Assembly (NCBI GenBank): GCA_040779345.1
Contig: JBFONU010000017.1
Span: 14,429-78,428 of the forward strand
Direction of reading: 5' to 3'
Source of the DNA: Thalassotalea_H sp040779345
Lineage (GTDB): Bacteria > Pseudomonadota > Gammaproteobacteria > Enterobacterales > Alteromonadaceae
DNA: 64,000 bases
Made by a program: the position numbers and the translations under genes. This document shows, piece after piece, positions 37,876-47,389 of the stretch (the first letter of the stretch is position 1; each line of letters starts with the position of its first letter). The notes under the pieces are model-generated. The model worked only from the letters and a program-made list of their open reading frames with translations, searched no databases and was not told the DNA's origin.

Positions 37876-40110
37876 ATGGATATTAACATAATGAAGTTCA
37901 TTGTATTTGTTCTCTTTTCCTTTCTAAGTACAAGCTGTTTGGCATTTTCAACACAACCCAACTTTGATTTTGAACAAATTGAAGCTTCATTACCTAAAGG
38001 GTGGAGCAATTTTGGAGATTCTATTAATTACACTCATTCTGTTGATAATAAAGTTTTTCAAAGTGGCAATCATTCCGTTTCATTAGAGTTTACAGGTGAT
38101 AAAGCTGGTTTTAGAGCATGGAGCTATACTATCCCTGCCAAATACCAAGGAAATAAAATAACGTTACGAGGATATATAAAAACTGAGAATGTTAGTGATG
38201 GTTGGGCTGGCCTATGGATGCGTATTGATCCTAAGGTTTCTTTTGACAATATGAAAGAAAGAGGTGTCAGTGGCACAACAGGTTGGCAAAAATATGAAAT
38301 TACATTGGATTTAAAACCATTAAATGCAAAAAATATTGTCGTAGGCGGGCTTCTTGTTGGTAAAGGGAAAATGTGGGTTGATAACCTTGAATTGTCTATT
38401 GATGATCAACCTATAGAAAAAGCTCTGCCAATAAAATTGCCTTTGGCATTGGAAGATAGAGAATTTGATTCAGGATCAAAAATTACATTAGCTAATTTAA
38501 GTAAAGTTTCATTAGAAGACCTAGAGCTCATGGCAAGGGTGTGGGGTTTTTTAAAATATCATCATCCTGCTATAGCCAGTGGGAATTACAATTGGGATTA
38601 TGAGCTATTTCGGATTCTGCCAAGCTATTTAGAGTCTCAAACTCGGTCAGAGAGAGATGAAATATTATTAGACTGGATAGATAGGTTAGGAAATATTGAA
38701 CAATGTAACGATTGTAAACTGACAGACTCTAGTGCGTTTCTTTCGCCAAATTTAAACTGGTTCAATAATTATGACATCTCTAACGAACTTCAAAAAAAAC
38801 TTTCTTATATCTACTCTAATCGAAGTCAAAATGGGCATTTTTATATAGGCAGTATGCCAGCTGGTAATCCTGAATTTAAAAACGAAAAAGCCTATGCCAA
38901 GATGCCTTATCCTGATGCTGCTTTTAGGTTATTAGCAGTGTTTAGGTATTGGAATATGATTCAGTATTATTTTCCTTATAAACACATGATAGATAAAGAT
39001 TGGGATCAAGTATTAACTGAGTATATTGATACATTTATAAATGCCAAAAATGAACTGGAATATGAAGTAGCTGCATTGCAACTTATTGGTGAAGTGCAGG
39101 ATACCCATGCAAATTTATGGGGCGGGAAAAATAGAATCTTGCAGGATAAGGGGGATTATTTTCCACCTGTTTACACTAGGATTATTGAAGGAAAACTGGT
39201 TGTAACTGATTTTTACACCGATGACGTTGAAGAAAATAGTGAAATGTCGAAATTTGTCGGTTTAAATATTGGAGATGTAATCACTAAAATTGGTGGTGTA
39301 GCGACAGAAAAATTAATAGAAGAACGTTTACCTTATTATCCCGCATCAAACTATGCCACCCAATTACGGGACATAGCACCAGAATTATTACGGTCAAATA
39401 AAAAATCTATAAACGTAAAGTTTATCAGGGATAAAAATACTAAAACGACAGATTTAAAATTATACGAAAGAAATGAGCTAAATATGTTTCGTTTGTATCG
39501 CAAGGAAATTGATGGGCAGAGCTATAGATTGTTAGGTAATGAAATTGGTTATGTCACTTTAAAGAATATAAAAAAAGAAGATATTGGAGCGATTAAAAAA
39601 GAGTTTATAAATACCAAGGGAATTATTATTGATATACGAAATTATCCTTCTACTTTTGTTCCATTTTCTTTAGGTTCATTTTTTGTTAATGAAAATACAC
39701 CATTCGTCAAATTTACAAAGGCTAATTTTAATAACCCTGGAGAGTTTACTTTTACTGCTCCTCTTGAAATACCAAAGTCTCAAAATAACTATAAAGGTAA
39801 ATTAGTTGTATTGGTTAATGAAATTACCCAAAGTAGTGCAGAGTACACTTCAATGGCATTTAAAGCGGGGAATGATACTACTATCATAGGAAGCACAACC
39901 GCTGGTGCTGATGGCAATGTTTCTACTATTTATCTTCCTGGCAATTTAAAGACTATGATTTCAGGTATTGGTGTTTATTATCCTGATGGAACGGAAACCC
40001 AAAAAATAGGTATCGTTCCTGACATAGAATTATTACCAACAATTGAAGGTATTAAAGCAGGTAAAGACGAATTGTTGGAAAAAGCTATAGAGATTATAGA
40101 ATCTGAATAA
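37876..40110 (+). CDS. Secreted S41-family peptidase with N-terminal jelly-roll-like domain
   Basis: This 744-residue exported protein begins with a signal peptide ending STSCLAF, and an ATG at 37891 is an alternative start. Residues 25-180 look like a carbohydrate-binding-type beta-sandwich (NFDFEQ, GNHSVSLEF, WVDNLELSI). A linker with VWGFLKYHHP and FRYWNMIQYYFPY leads into a PDZ-like region (VGLNIGDVITKIGG) and the C-terminal S41 tail-specific protease fold. The nucleophile Ser is in ITQSSAEYTSMAFKAG. S41 peptidases cleave at C-terminal ends; the substrate is unknown. It is a single gene with an unusually AT-rich reading frame, and transfer is possible. Confidence 0.82.
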   Translation: MDINIMKFIVFVLFSFLSTSCLAFSTQPNFDFEQIEASLPKGWSNFGDSINYTHSVDNKVFQSGNHSVSLEFTGDKAGFRAWSYTIPAKYQGNKITLRGYIKTENVSDGWAGLWMRIDPKVSFDNMKERGVSGTTGWQKYEITLDLKPLNAKNIVVGGLLVGKGKMWVDNLELSIDDQPIEKALPIKLPLALEDREFDSGSKITLANLSKVSLEDLELMARVWGFLKYHHPAIASGNYNWDYELFRILPSYLESQTRSERDEILLDWIDRLGNIEQCNDCKLTDSSAFLSPNLNWFNNYDISNELQKKLSYIYSNRSQNGHFYIGSMPAGNPEFKNEKAYAKMPYPDAAFRLLAVFRYWNMIQYYFPYKHMIDKDWDQVLTEYIDTFINAKNELEYEVAALQLIGEVQDTHANLWGGKNRILQDKGDYFPPVYTRIIEGKLVVTDFYTDDVEENSEMSKFVGLNIGDVITKIGGVATEKLIEERLPYYPASNYATQLRDIAPELLRSNKKSINVKFIRDKNTKTTDLKLYERNELNMFRLYRKEIDGQSYRLLGNEIGYVTLKNIKKEDIGAIKKEFINTKGIIIDIRNYPSTFVPFSLGSFFVNENTPFVKFTKANFNNPGEFTFTAPLEIPKSQNNYKGKLVVLVNEITQSSAEYTSMAFKAGNDTTIIGSTTAGADGNVSTIYLPGNLKTMISGIGVYYPDGTETQKIGIVPDIELLPTIEGIKAGKDELLEKAIEIIESE

Positions 40111-40486
40111 GTTAATAGTTGACTGGGATGGATTCTTCAACCAAGTCAACTATCAGATACAAAGCGGTTATTTTTAGGCTATTTTCAACGTCAAAAATTA
40201 GCATGTTATGTAAGAGGTTTTACGACATTTTTTGTCGGATGAGTTGTCGCTTTAATTTAAAACCTCAATGACTGCAATGGTGGCTTTTGTGACTGGAGGG
40301 TTGAATTCGCTAACAAAACGTTAGTTTAGTCGAGTCCAACCCATTTTTTTAATCCAGCTGAGTCAGCGCAAAGTAAACCTACAAAAGCTTCTCATTTTAA
40401 GTCACGTTTTCTCATACTAGTGCGTTATATTGAAAAGAAACCTCTTTGCTCTTTGCTCTTAATGAATAAGTAAAGATCCCTTCGCG
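40111..40486. other. Intergenic stretch after the S41 peptidase gene
   Basis: These 376 bases lie between two convergent genes. An imperfect stem (AGTTGACT near 40116 and AGTCAACT near 40144) follows the S41 stop but has no T run, so it is a weak terminator candidate. No coding sequence or RNA is recognised. Confidence 0.45.
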
Positions 40487-41638
40487 TTATTTTATTGATA
40501 GCGGCAGTTTTTCCCCTGACAAGGTACCGCGCCACTTTTTACCTTGCTCAGCAAAAAACAATTCACCATATTTACCGTTTTTAATACTGCTATCAATCGC
40601 GATAACCCGACCTTGATGCCTTGTTTCCACTTGTTTTTGCGAGGTATGACCAACAACTAAAAATTCAATATCAAAGTGTTTTAATAGCAAATCAATTTCG
40701 TCTGAGCTAGCGCCATTATCTTTAAAGTAGCCACGATACCAAATAGGTCCATGAGTTTTATGTAAATATTTCCCCCACCCTTCTCTTGGCTGGGCTAATT
40801 CAGCTTTCACTAAATTTTGTTTAAAAATAGAATTAATTTCTGCTAATGAGCGCTTTTCTTGTGCTAACGATGGATGAAAACCACCGTGAGCAAACAACAT
40901 GTTATTCACTTTAACTAATACTGGTTTAGTACGAAGCCAATCACCTAGCACAGTGCCTTTAGCGTATAAATCCTCAAAGGGCATATTTAAGCGTTTTGCC
41001 ACTTCTACATATTCAGGGTGTAAATACCTTAAATCACCGTTAAGTACCATCACCTCGTGATTACCTAATAAAAGATGCAATTTACCGCCAGCTAATTCAG
41101 CTTCTTGCTCTAAACGATATAAAAACCACAATATTTCCGTAACTTTATCACCGCGATCGAAAACGTCACCGGTAATAACAAAATGTCCATCAGCAAAATT
41201 CCAATGCCCTTGTGAGTCAACAATATTATTATTTTTTAGTAAGGTCATCATTAGATCAAATTGACCATGAAAATCACTGGTGGCAACAAGGTTAAAGTCA
41301 CCTTGATATTCAAGAACCTCGTGTTCTTTAAATTTTATTCGGTCAACTTCTATCGGGTAATTACAATTATCAATAACAGCTGAGTTATTTGAAAAAGCGA
41401 CTGTTTTGCTTTCTTGCTGATTATTACAAAACCAAGTTGCCGTTAATTGGTTATTTTCATTAACAACATATGGACCATCATTGATGATAGGTAAATCTTC
41501 ACCACTGGGTGTTACATTATTTCCTTCCTTTGATGAACTCTCAACGAATGGTTGAATTTGACTTAAAGGTTCAATTGCAAAGCAATTAAACACAAGGCCA
41601 GAGGAAAGCATGACTGCGAAAAATTTATTAAAAGACAT
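40487..41638 (-). CDS. Calcineurin-like metallophosphatase, exported
   Basis: This 383-residue protein has a signal peptide (residues 1-22, ending FNCFAIE). The binuclear-metal phosphoesterase motifs are in order: TSDFHGQFD, GDVFDRGD, LLGNHEVM, LFAHGGFHP and VVGHTSQ. This resembles the Shewanella-like protein-phosphatase branch of the PPP family, here probably periplasmic. The substrate is unknown. It lies 136 bases downstream of the TonB-dependent receptor on the same strand, so the two may be co-transcribed. The gap holds two copies of a 12-base motif. Confidence 0.85.
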   Translation of the reverse strand: MSFNKFFAVMLSSGLVFNCFAIEPLSQIQPFVESSSKEGNNVTPSGEDLPIINDGPYVVNENNQLTATWFCNNQQESKTVAFSNNSAVIDNCNYPIEVDRIKFKEHEVLEYQGDFNLVATSDFHGQFDLMMTLLKNNNIVDSQGHWNFADGHFVITGDVFDRGDKVTEILWFLYRLEQEAELAGGKLHLLLGNHEVMVLNGDLRYLHPEYVEVAKRLNMPFEDLYAKGTVLGDWLRTKPVLVKVNNMLFAHGGFHPSLAQEKRSLAEINSIFKQNLVKAELAQPREGWGKYLHKTHGPIWYRGYFKDNGASSDEIDLLLKHFDIEFLVVGHTSQKQVETRHQGRVIAIDSSIKNGKYGELFFAEQGKKWRGTLSGEKLPLSIK

Positions 41639-41669
41639 AAAAAAACCAAGTTTATTGAAAAGAAAAAAT

Positions 41670-41729
41670 CACATCCCTGTGAAGCATAATGCCATAAAGT
41701 CCGTATTGTACAAAATACACATCCCTGTG
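41670..41729. repeat. Pair of identical 12-bp motifs CACATCCCTGTG
   Basis: CACATCCCTGTG occurs at 41670-41681 and again at 41718-41729, 48 bases apart. Each copy has CACA/TGTG ends in partial dyad symmetry. They lie between the receptor and phosphatase genes. They could be regulator half-sites, RNA stems or a dispersed short repeat. Confidence 0.6.
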
Positions 41730-41774
41730 CAGTTAACCCAGGAAGGTTTATTTACTCATTTAATTAATCAGATC

Positions 41775-44700
41775 CTAGAATTTCACTTCAGCACCTAAAT
41801 AAATAAAACGACCACGTCCAGCATCGTATTGACTGCCAAAATTACCACGACCACCTAAGTAGAACTGACCTTTGTCATCAAAGACATTGTTCATGCCACC
41901 AAAAATGCGTGTTGAAACCTCACCATCCATATCAATGTTGTATGAAACAGATAAGTTATGCTTAAAGTAAGCATCGTAGTTTTGGAACGCGATTGGCTCA
42001 GGATCTGTGATACAAGAATCTTCCCCTGCATTACAACGGTCGATATTTTCTTGCCAGATTTCTACATTAGTACGGCTGCGTAATGCTGAACTTTTATAAC
42101 TTGTATTCCAACTCACGCGTAAGTCATTTAAGTACCAGGATAAGTTGGCCGTGGCTTTATCATCAAATAAACCAACAAAACCAACGCTATCTATCTTGTT
42201 AGCAATACCATCGACACCCGTTTTGGTGCTTGAGTGTTCAAGTAAATGCGTCCAGTCAAGTTTAAATTTCAACGCACCATACTCATTTAAGTCATAATGA
42301 TACGCGACAGCAATATCAACACCACGAGAGCTTAACTCGTCAATGTTGTAGCTTCGTTGCATAATTTCTTCGATTTGCCCTTCTGCATCACGCGTAATCG
42401 CGTCACAAAATTCATTGCTACCACCCAAGGTGACAGAAGATGCATAACATTGCTCTTGAATTTCGTCATTACCAAAGGTTGATACCGCATCTTCAATATA
42501 GATATCGTAATAATCGACAGCGATACTAAAGCCTTTCAAGAAGGCTGGCTGGTAAGAAGCGCCAATTGTTAACGTAGTACCTTTCTCTTCAAATAATTCA
42601 GGGTTACCTGCGTTAGGTGAATAACCACTATTATCATCTTCAAAGACAAAATCCGGATCAGCAGCAATAGCCGCAGCAATGGCAGGCTCTAGTCGACAGT
42701 TATCATGCCCAATGCCTGTTGATGTAGCAGAGACGTTGTCACAAATATCGTCAAAACTGTCAAAATCACCTGCTGCGGGTTCAAAAATATCGTTAACGGT
42801 TGGCGCACGTTGTGCTACCGCCCAGTTACCACGAATATTTAGCTCTTCATTCACTGACCATAAAAAACCTAGCTTAGAACTAGTGACTAAACCTACCGCT
42901 GATAGGTCATAATCAGCAAAACGTAACGACGTTTCTAGTGATAAATGCTTAACTCCTGGCATATCACGTAATAAAGGTAGCGATGCTTCAGCAAATACTT
43001 CGGCAACAGAAATATCACCTTTAAAAGCGGGAATTAAGTTCCAAGTAATACCACCATACGTTAAGGCATCGTCTGTAACGGCTTCTTGGCTATCTTTACG
43101 GTATTCAAAACCAAATGCTGTAGCAACAGGTCCTGCTGGCAATTCAAATAAATCGCCGGCCATGTACCCCATAAAAGTTGTTTGTTCGTTATAAACATTC
43201 AACGTTGGGTTAACACGAATGTAGTCAGCCATCTCAGGTGTTATTGAATCTACACCAAATAAGTTTAATGGCACACAACCATCCGCTCTTGCTGCGGCAT
43301 CTTTACACTGAATAGTACCGTCGTCTAAACGCTCAGCTTGTAATGCATTTTTCGCTTTAAAGACATCAATTTCATTATTACGATATTGTCTTTGATGAAA
43401 TTTACCGTAGCCAACAGACACATCCCAATCCCAGTCGCCATCAAAGGCAGTACCTTGTATACCAGCCCAAGCACGCACGGTTTCTCGTTCATTGTCAGTA
43501 TCAATTCTACCGACTTCATAAAAGCTACGATCCCAATAAATTCTATTTTTATACTGGCCAGCCGTTTCACGAATATTATCGGGAACATATGGGTTATCAA
43601 TAGGGATATAACCTAAGCGAACGTTTCCTACTTCACCTGTTTCTCTGTCGGTATAGATAGCGGTTTCACCTTCATATGAGTTTTCAGGTGATTTAGGATT
43701 GACGGTATAATTACCACTCCACTGTACTTGTGAATAAAAAGTTAGGTCGTCAGTAAGATCAAAGTCAACCTTTAGCGCCGCTGAAGCACGCTCACTTGGC
43801 ACTTTCAATTCAACCCATTCATTGGTATTTACCCCATGCTCTTCTTCATTCCAGTCAGTACGTTGACCACTTTCGTCATACCAATAGGTAGTATCAAAAC
43901 GACTTGACTCTAAGAATACGCCGCCAGCAATACCGTCATTTAAGTTTCGCCAATCTTTCATAGTGGTTTCACTTAACAGCACATCACCATTGGCTGTTTG
44001 TGCCATGTTGCGCATTGTGGTTGAATCATAAAAATAACCCGATTGAATAGCCGCGCGATCACGATCAGAATATTTAAGGCCATAATCTTTATCGTAGTTC
44101 ACACTTAAAAACATATAACCACGGTCATCAGCAAATGTGCTGCCGTAGTTTAAATCTAACGTAAACTCTTTACTGCCACCTTCTGTACTTTCACCACCAC
44201 GAGTTTTAGCACTGAACCCTTCTTTTTTAGTTTGAGTGATAATGTTTACCACCCCCGAAACCGCATCAGAGCCATAAGTTGCTGAAGCACCACCAGTGAC
44301 AACTTCAACACGCTCTATCATGCCAGAAGGAATGGTAGACATACTGACAGCATTATTACTTTTAGAGTTACCAACCACACGACGACCATCAATTAAGGTT
44401 AAGGTGCGTCCTGAGCCTAAATTACGTAATTGAACAGTTTGAATACCGGTAGCCGATACACTTGACTGACTGGTTGTATTACTTGTAGAGAAGGAAATTG
44501 AAGGAATATTTTCGGATAAAATATCCGCCAATTCACCTATACCCGTGTCACCAATAGCTTCTCTTCCCATGGTAACCAACGGGGTTGCAACACTAAAACT
44601 GTCACGACGTAAGCGAGAGCCAGTGACGGTAATTTTTTCTGTTTGTTCTTCTTCTTGCTTAGTTTCTAGCGGACTTGTTGATGCTACCGCTTGACGCGAA

Positions 44701-44807
44701 ACGTCTTCAACCGCTTGCTCTTCATTTGCTAATGTTGATGCTGATATAGCAAAAGCAGAGCTAAAAATAGCTGATTGAACAGCTACCGTAATAAGTGATT
44801 TTTTCAT
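41775..44807 (-). CDS. TonB-dependent outer-membrane receptor
   Basis: This 1010-residue outer-membrane barrel imports a ligand using TonB energy. A signal peptide (residues 1-27, ending STLANE) is followed by a TonB-box-like EKITVTGSRLRR. The plug domain covers roughly 60-200 and has LIDGRRVV, ERVEVVTGGASATYGSDAV and SGVVNIIT. A long barrel ends in the aromatic terminus FIYLGAEVKF. It belongs to the large marine TonB-receptor type found near peptidases and polysaccharide genes; the ligand cannot be named. A GGGAGA ribosome-binding site precedes the ATG. It is divergent from a membrane winged-helix regulator that may control it. Confidence 0.92.
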   Translation of the reverse strand: MKKSLITVAVQSAIFSSAFAISASTLANEEQAVEDVSRQAVASTSPLETKQEEEQTEKITVTGSRLRRDSFSVATPLVTMGREAIGDTGIGELADILSENIPSISFSTSNTTSQSSVSATGIQTVQLRNLGSGRTLTLIDGRRVVGNSKSNNAVSMSTIPSGMIERVEVVTGGASATYGSDAVSGVVNIITQTKKEGFSAKTRGGESTEGGSKEFTLDLNYGSTFADDRGYMFLSVNYDKDYGLKYSDRDRAAIQSGYFYDSTTMRNMAQTANGDVLLSETTMKDWRNLNDGIAGGVFLESSRFDTTYWYDESGQRTDWNEEEHGVNTNEWVELKVPSERASAALKVDFDLTDDLTFYSQVQWSGNYTVNPKSPENSYEGETAIYTDRETGEVGNVRLGYIPIDNPYVPDNIRETAGQYKNRIYWDRSFYEVGRIDTDNERETVRAWAGIQGTAFDGDWDWDVSVGYGKFHQRQYRNNEIDVFKAKNALQAERLDDGTIQCKDAAARADGCVPLNLFGVDSITPEMADYIRVNPTLNVYNEQTTFMGYMAGDLFELPAGPVATAFGFEYRKDSQEAVTDDALTYGGITWNLIPAFKGDISVAEVFAEASLPLLRDMPGVKHLSLETSLRFADYDLSAVGLVTSSKLGFLWSVNEELNIRGNWAVAQRAPTVNDIFEPAAGDFDSFDDICDNVSATSTGIGHDNCRLEPAIAAAIAADPDFVFEDDNSGYSPNAGNPELFEEKGTTLTIGASYQPAFLKGFSIAVDYYDIYIEDAVSTFGNDEIQEQCYASSVTLGGSNEFCDAITRDAEGQIEEIMQRSYNIDELSSRGVDIAVAYHYDLNEYGALKFKLDWTHLLEHSSTKTGVDGIANKIDSVGFVGLFDDKATANLSWYLNDLRVSWNTSYKSSALRSRTNVEIWQENIDRCNAGEDSCITDPEPIAFQNYDAYFKHNLSVSYNIDMDGEVSTRIFGGMNNVFDDKGQFYLGGRGNFGSQYDAGRGRFIYLGAEVKF

Positions 44808-45193
44808 TATTTCTCCCAGACCTTCATGTTTCTATAGTTTTTTTTATGGGCATTTATTGAATCAGTTTCATAGAATTTTCAGCTCTAGCACCGACTTTAA
44901 AAATACCAAGCAATAGTGAATATATTTGCTATCACTTTTTTAAAAAGAATGAGTGGGAAGTACAATCTGTAGGGAGTCGTTTATATATCTATTCAATCTC
45001 TATTTTTATATTTCCCTTTAAAATCAGCCACTAACAAAGGTGGGTTTTCCATGTATCAATAATCATTGATAGTCTTATTTACCAATTAAAAAAAATAGAT
45101 AAAACATGATTGTATCGTGTTGCTGAAATAGCTATGATTTATCACTTCGTTATGTCCCGCTGTTAATTTATTTATGGAATTGCTTAAAAGCAT
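44808..45193. other. Divergent promoter region between receptor and regulator
   Basis: These 386 AT-rich bases separate the divergent TonB-receptor and winged-helix regulator genes. They must contain both promoters and, if the regulator acts locally, its operator. No clear palindrome or known operator is visible by eye. Confidence 0.5.
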
Positions 45194-47332
45194 ATGAAAC
45201 TTGACCAAGCATTCAAAATTGGTACGTGTGAAGTTATTCCAATTGAATACGCAATAAAATTTGATCATCAGCCAAAGCAGTCAATTCAACCTAAATTTAT
45301 TGAAGTACTTTGTTACCTTGCCACTCACTTCCCTCGTGTGATCCCTCGCGATGAACTAATAGACAATGTTTGGGGCGGCAATAGTTATGTAGGAGAAAAA
45401 GCGCTAACCAATGCTATTTGGCATTTAAGGCAAAATCTAAAAGGCGCAAATAACGACAGCGAAACAATAGAGACCATCAGAAAAGTAGGTTATCGACTAT
45501 TAGTTGAACCACAATATATAAAACAAGCCCAGAAAACAGCGGTTATTATCGAGGATAATAATGCGACTAAGGTTGTGAATAACCTTCCAAGAATAGCGAC
45601 CTATACTATTATTTCACTGTTAGTGTTATGGCAAGTTATTCAATTAGTTGCACCTCCTAAAGCATTCAAACAAAGTGTTATTACGCAAATTACTAAATAT
45701 CCAGGCAGTGAATTATTTCCCTCCCCCTCCCCTGATGGCAGGCAGATAGTTTTTAAATGGCATAACAATCAGGCAAATAGTAATTTATACATTAAAGACA
45801 GAAACAATCCTCAACTCCCTTCTAAGCAGCTAACTTATGGTGATGCTTATGCTGGGCACTCGGTATGGAGTCATGATGGCCAATACCTCTATTTTTCACG
45901 CAACGATAGAAAAAATAATTTGTGCCAAGTTATTCAATTAAAAGTATTAACCCATCAAGAAAAGCCTATTGTTGATTGCCCGACAACAGGGGGTTATTAC
46001 TATTTAGATATTTCACCGGATGATAAAACATTAGCTTTTCATGGCTACCATGAGCCTGCTGATGATAGCGGCATTTACTTTATTGATTTAACAAATAATA
46101 CAAGCCAAGCAATACGTTTTTCTTGTAGCAATAATTGTGATTATAAAGAAAGAGACTTTGCTTTCTCCCCAGACGGTAAGCACATTGCTGTTACTCGCAG
46201 AATTAACCGCTTTAATGAAAATATATTTTTAGTTGATTTATCAACAAGAAAAGCAGTACAACTGACCACAGGGGAAGAAGATATTGTAGGTTTAACGTGG
46301 CACTCAAGCGGTAAAAAGTTAGTTTATGGTGCACAACGTGCAGACATTCGACACGGCTATGTGATTGATATTGACTCTAAATCTATCACCAATTTGCAGC
46401 TTGAAGGTTTTAGTTACCCCGTTTTTGCAAAAAATACGAATGAGTTATTTTATCAACAACGAAATGAAAAATACTACCTAGCCAGCTTACCACTGGACAA
46501 TGATGTTGCCTCGAGCCCATTTCCGTTGATTGAATCAGAGTTCAACCATCATTATGCTCATTATTCTCAGCAAAGTGATAAAATTGCCTATATTTCTAAT
46601 GAGTCTGGTTTTTACGAATTATGGATTTCTGATCCACAAGGCATCAACCGACAACAAGTCACCTTTTTAAAGCACAGCATTAGATACCCAAGATGGTCGC
46701 ACTCAGGTGATAAAATAGCCTTTTTAGCGCCTGTTGATTCAGATAAAGCTGATAAAATATATATCTATGATATTAACAGTAACAACCTTTCTATTGTGCC
46801 AAGCCAACATCAGACTCATAATCGGCCAACGTGGTCTTGGGATGATAGCGCTATTATCTCTGCCGTTTACGAAAGTGAATATGTTGATTTACACCACATT
46901 GATATAAAAACAGGCGAAAGTCAGAGAATATCATTTGATGGCAGTCGTTATGGATTAATGACATCACCAACAACGCTCTTATACACAGGAGAAAAAAAAG
47001 GCTTATGGCAAAAAGAATTTTCTTTAAACAGTAAAAATGTTGATGAACAACCGATACTAAAAATTAGTGGTGATCTATTTAAAACCACCTATTCATGGGA
47101 GCACACTGAAACAGGCATTTATTATCGTCAGGACTTTACTAAGTTCCATCAATTATCTTTTTATAATTTTGCTCAGCAGCAATTGTTTCCACTGGTAAGA
47201 TTACCGACAGGTACTTTTGGCAATAATACCTCTTTGAGCGTAATATCAAAAATGAATGTGCTGCTTTTTACTCGAGCACATTCCCCCCAAGCGGATATAA
47301 AAATGATAAGTCACCCATTATTGGTAAACTAA
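45194..47332 (+). CDS. Membrane-bound winged-helix regulator with TolB/PD40-type beta-propeller
   Basis: This 712-residue regulator is of the CadC/ToxR type. Residues 1-105 form an OmpR-like winged helix (FIEVLCYLATHFPRVIPRD, GGNSYVGEKALTNAIWHLRQ, ETIRKVGYRLL). One transmembrane helix lies at about 131-150. The periplasmic part carries repeated PD40/WD40-like blades such as PSPSPDGRQIVF, WSHDGQYLYFS, ISPDDKTLAF, FSPDGKHIAV and WSHSGDKIAFL. It would sense a periplasmic ligand and bind DNA directly. It is divergent from the TonB receptor, the likely target. The stop codon sits inside a 12-bp tandem duplication (CTAATACACGAG, 47329-47352). Confidence 0.88.
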   Translation: MKLDQAFKIGTCEVIPIEYAIKFDHQPKQSIQPKFIEVLCYLATHFPRVIPRDELIDNVWGGNSYVGEKALTNAIWHLRQNLKGANNDSETIETIRKVGYRLLVEPQYIKQAQKTAVIIEDNNATKVVNNLPRIATYTIISLLVLWQVIQLVAPPKAFKQSVITQITKYPGSELFPSPSPDGRQIVFKWHNNQANSNLYIKDRNNPQLPSKQLTYGDAYAGHSVWSHDGQYLYFSRNDRKNNLCQVIQLKVLTHQEKPIVDCPTTGGYYYLDISPDDKTLAFHGYHEPADDSGIYFIDLTNNTSQAIRFSCSNNCDYKERDFAFSPDGKHIAVTRRINRFNENIFLVDLSTRKAVQLTTGEEDIVGLTWHSSGKKLVYGAQRADIRHGYVIDIDSKSITNLQLEGFSYPVFAKNTNELFYQQRNEKYYLASLPLDNDVASSPFPLIESEFNHHYAHYSQQSDKIAYISNESGFYELWISDPQGINRQQVTFLKHSIRYPRWSHSGDKIAFLAPVDSDKADKIYIYDINSNNLSIVPSQHQTHNRPTWSWDDSAIISAVYESEYVDLHHIDIKTGESQRISFDGSRYGLMTSPTTLLYTGEKKGLWQKEFSLNSKNVDEQPILKISGDLFKTTYSWEHTETGIYYRQDFTKFHQLSFYNFAQQQLFPLVRLPTGTFGNNTSLSVISKMNVLLFTRAHSPQADIKMISHPLLVN

Positions 47333-47389
47333 TACACGAGCTAATACACGAGCTAATAATGGGAAAAATAGCGAATACCTAAAAGGTAC

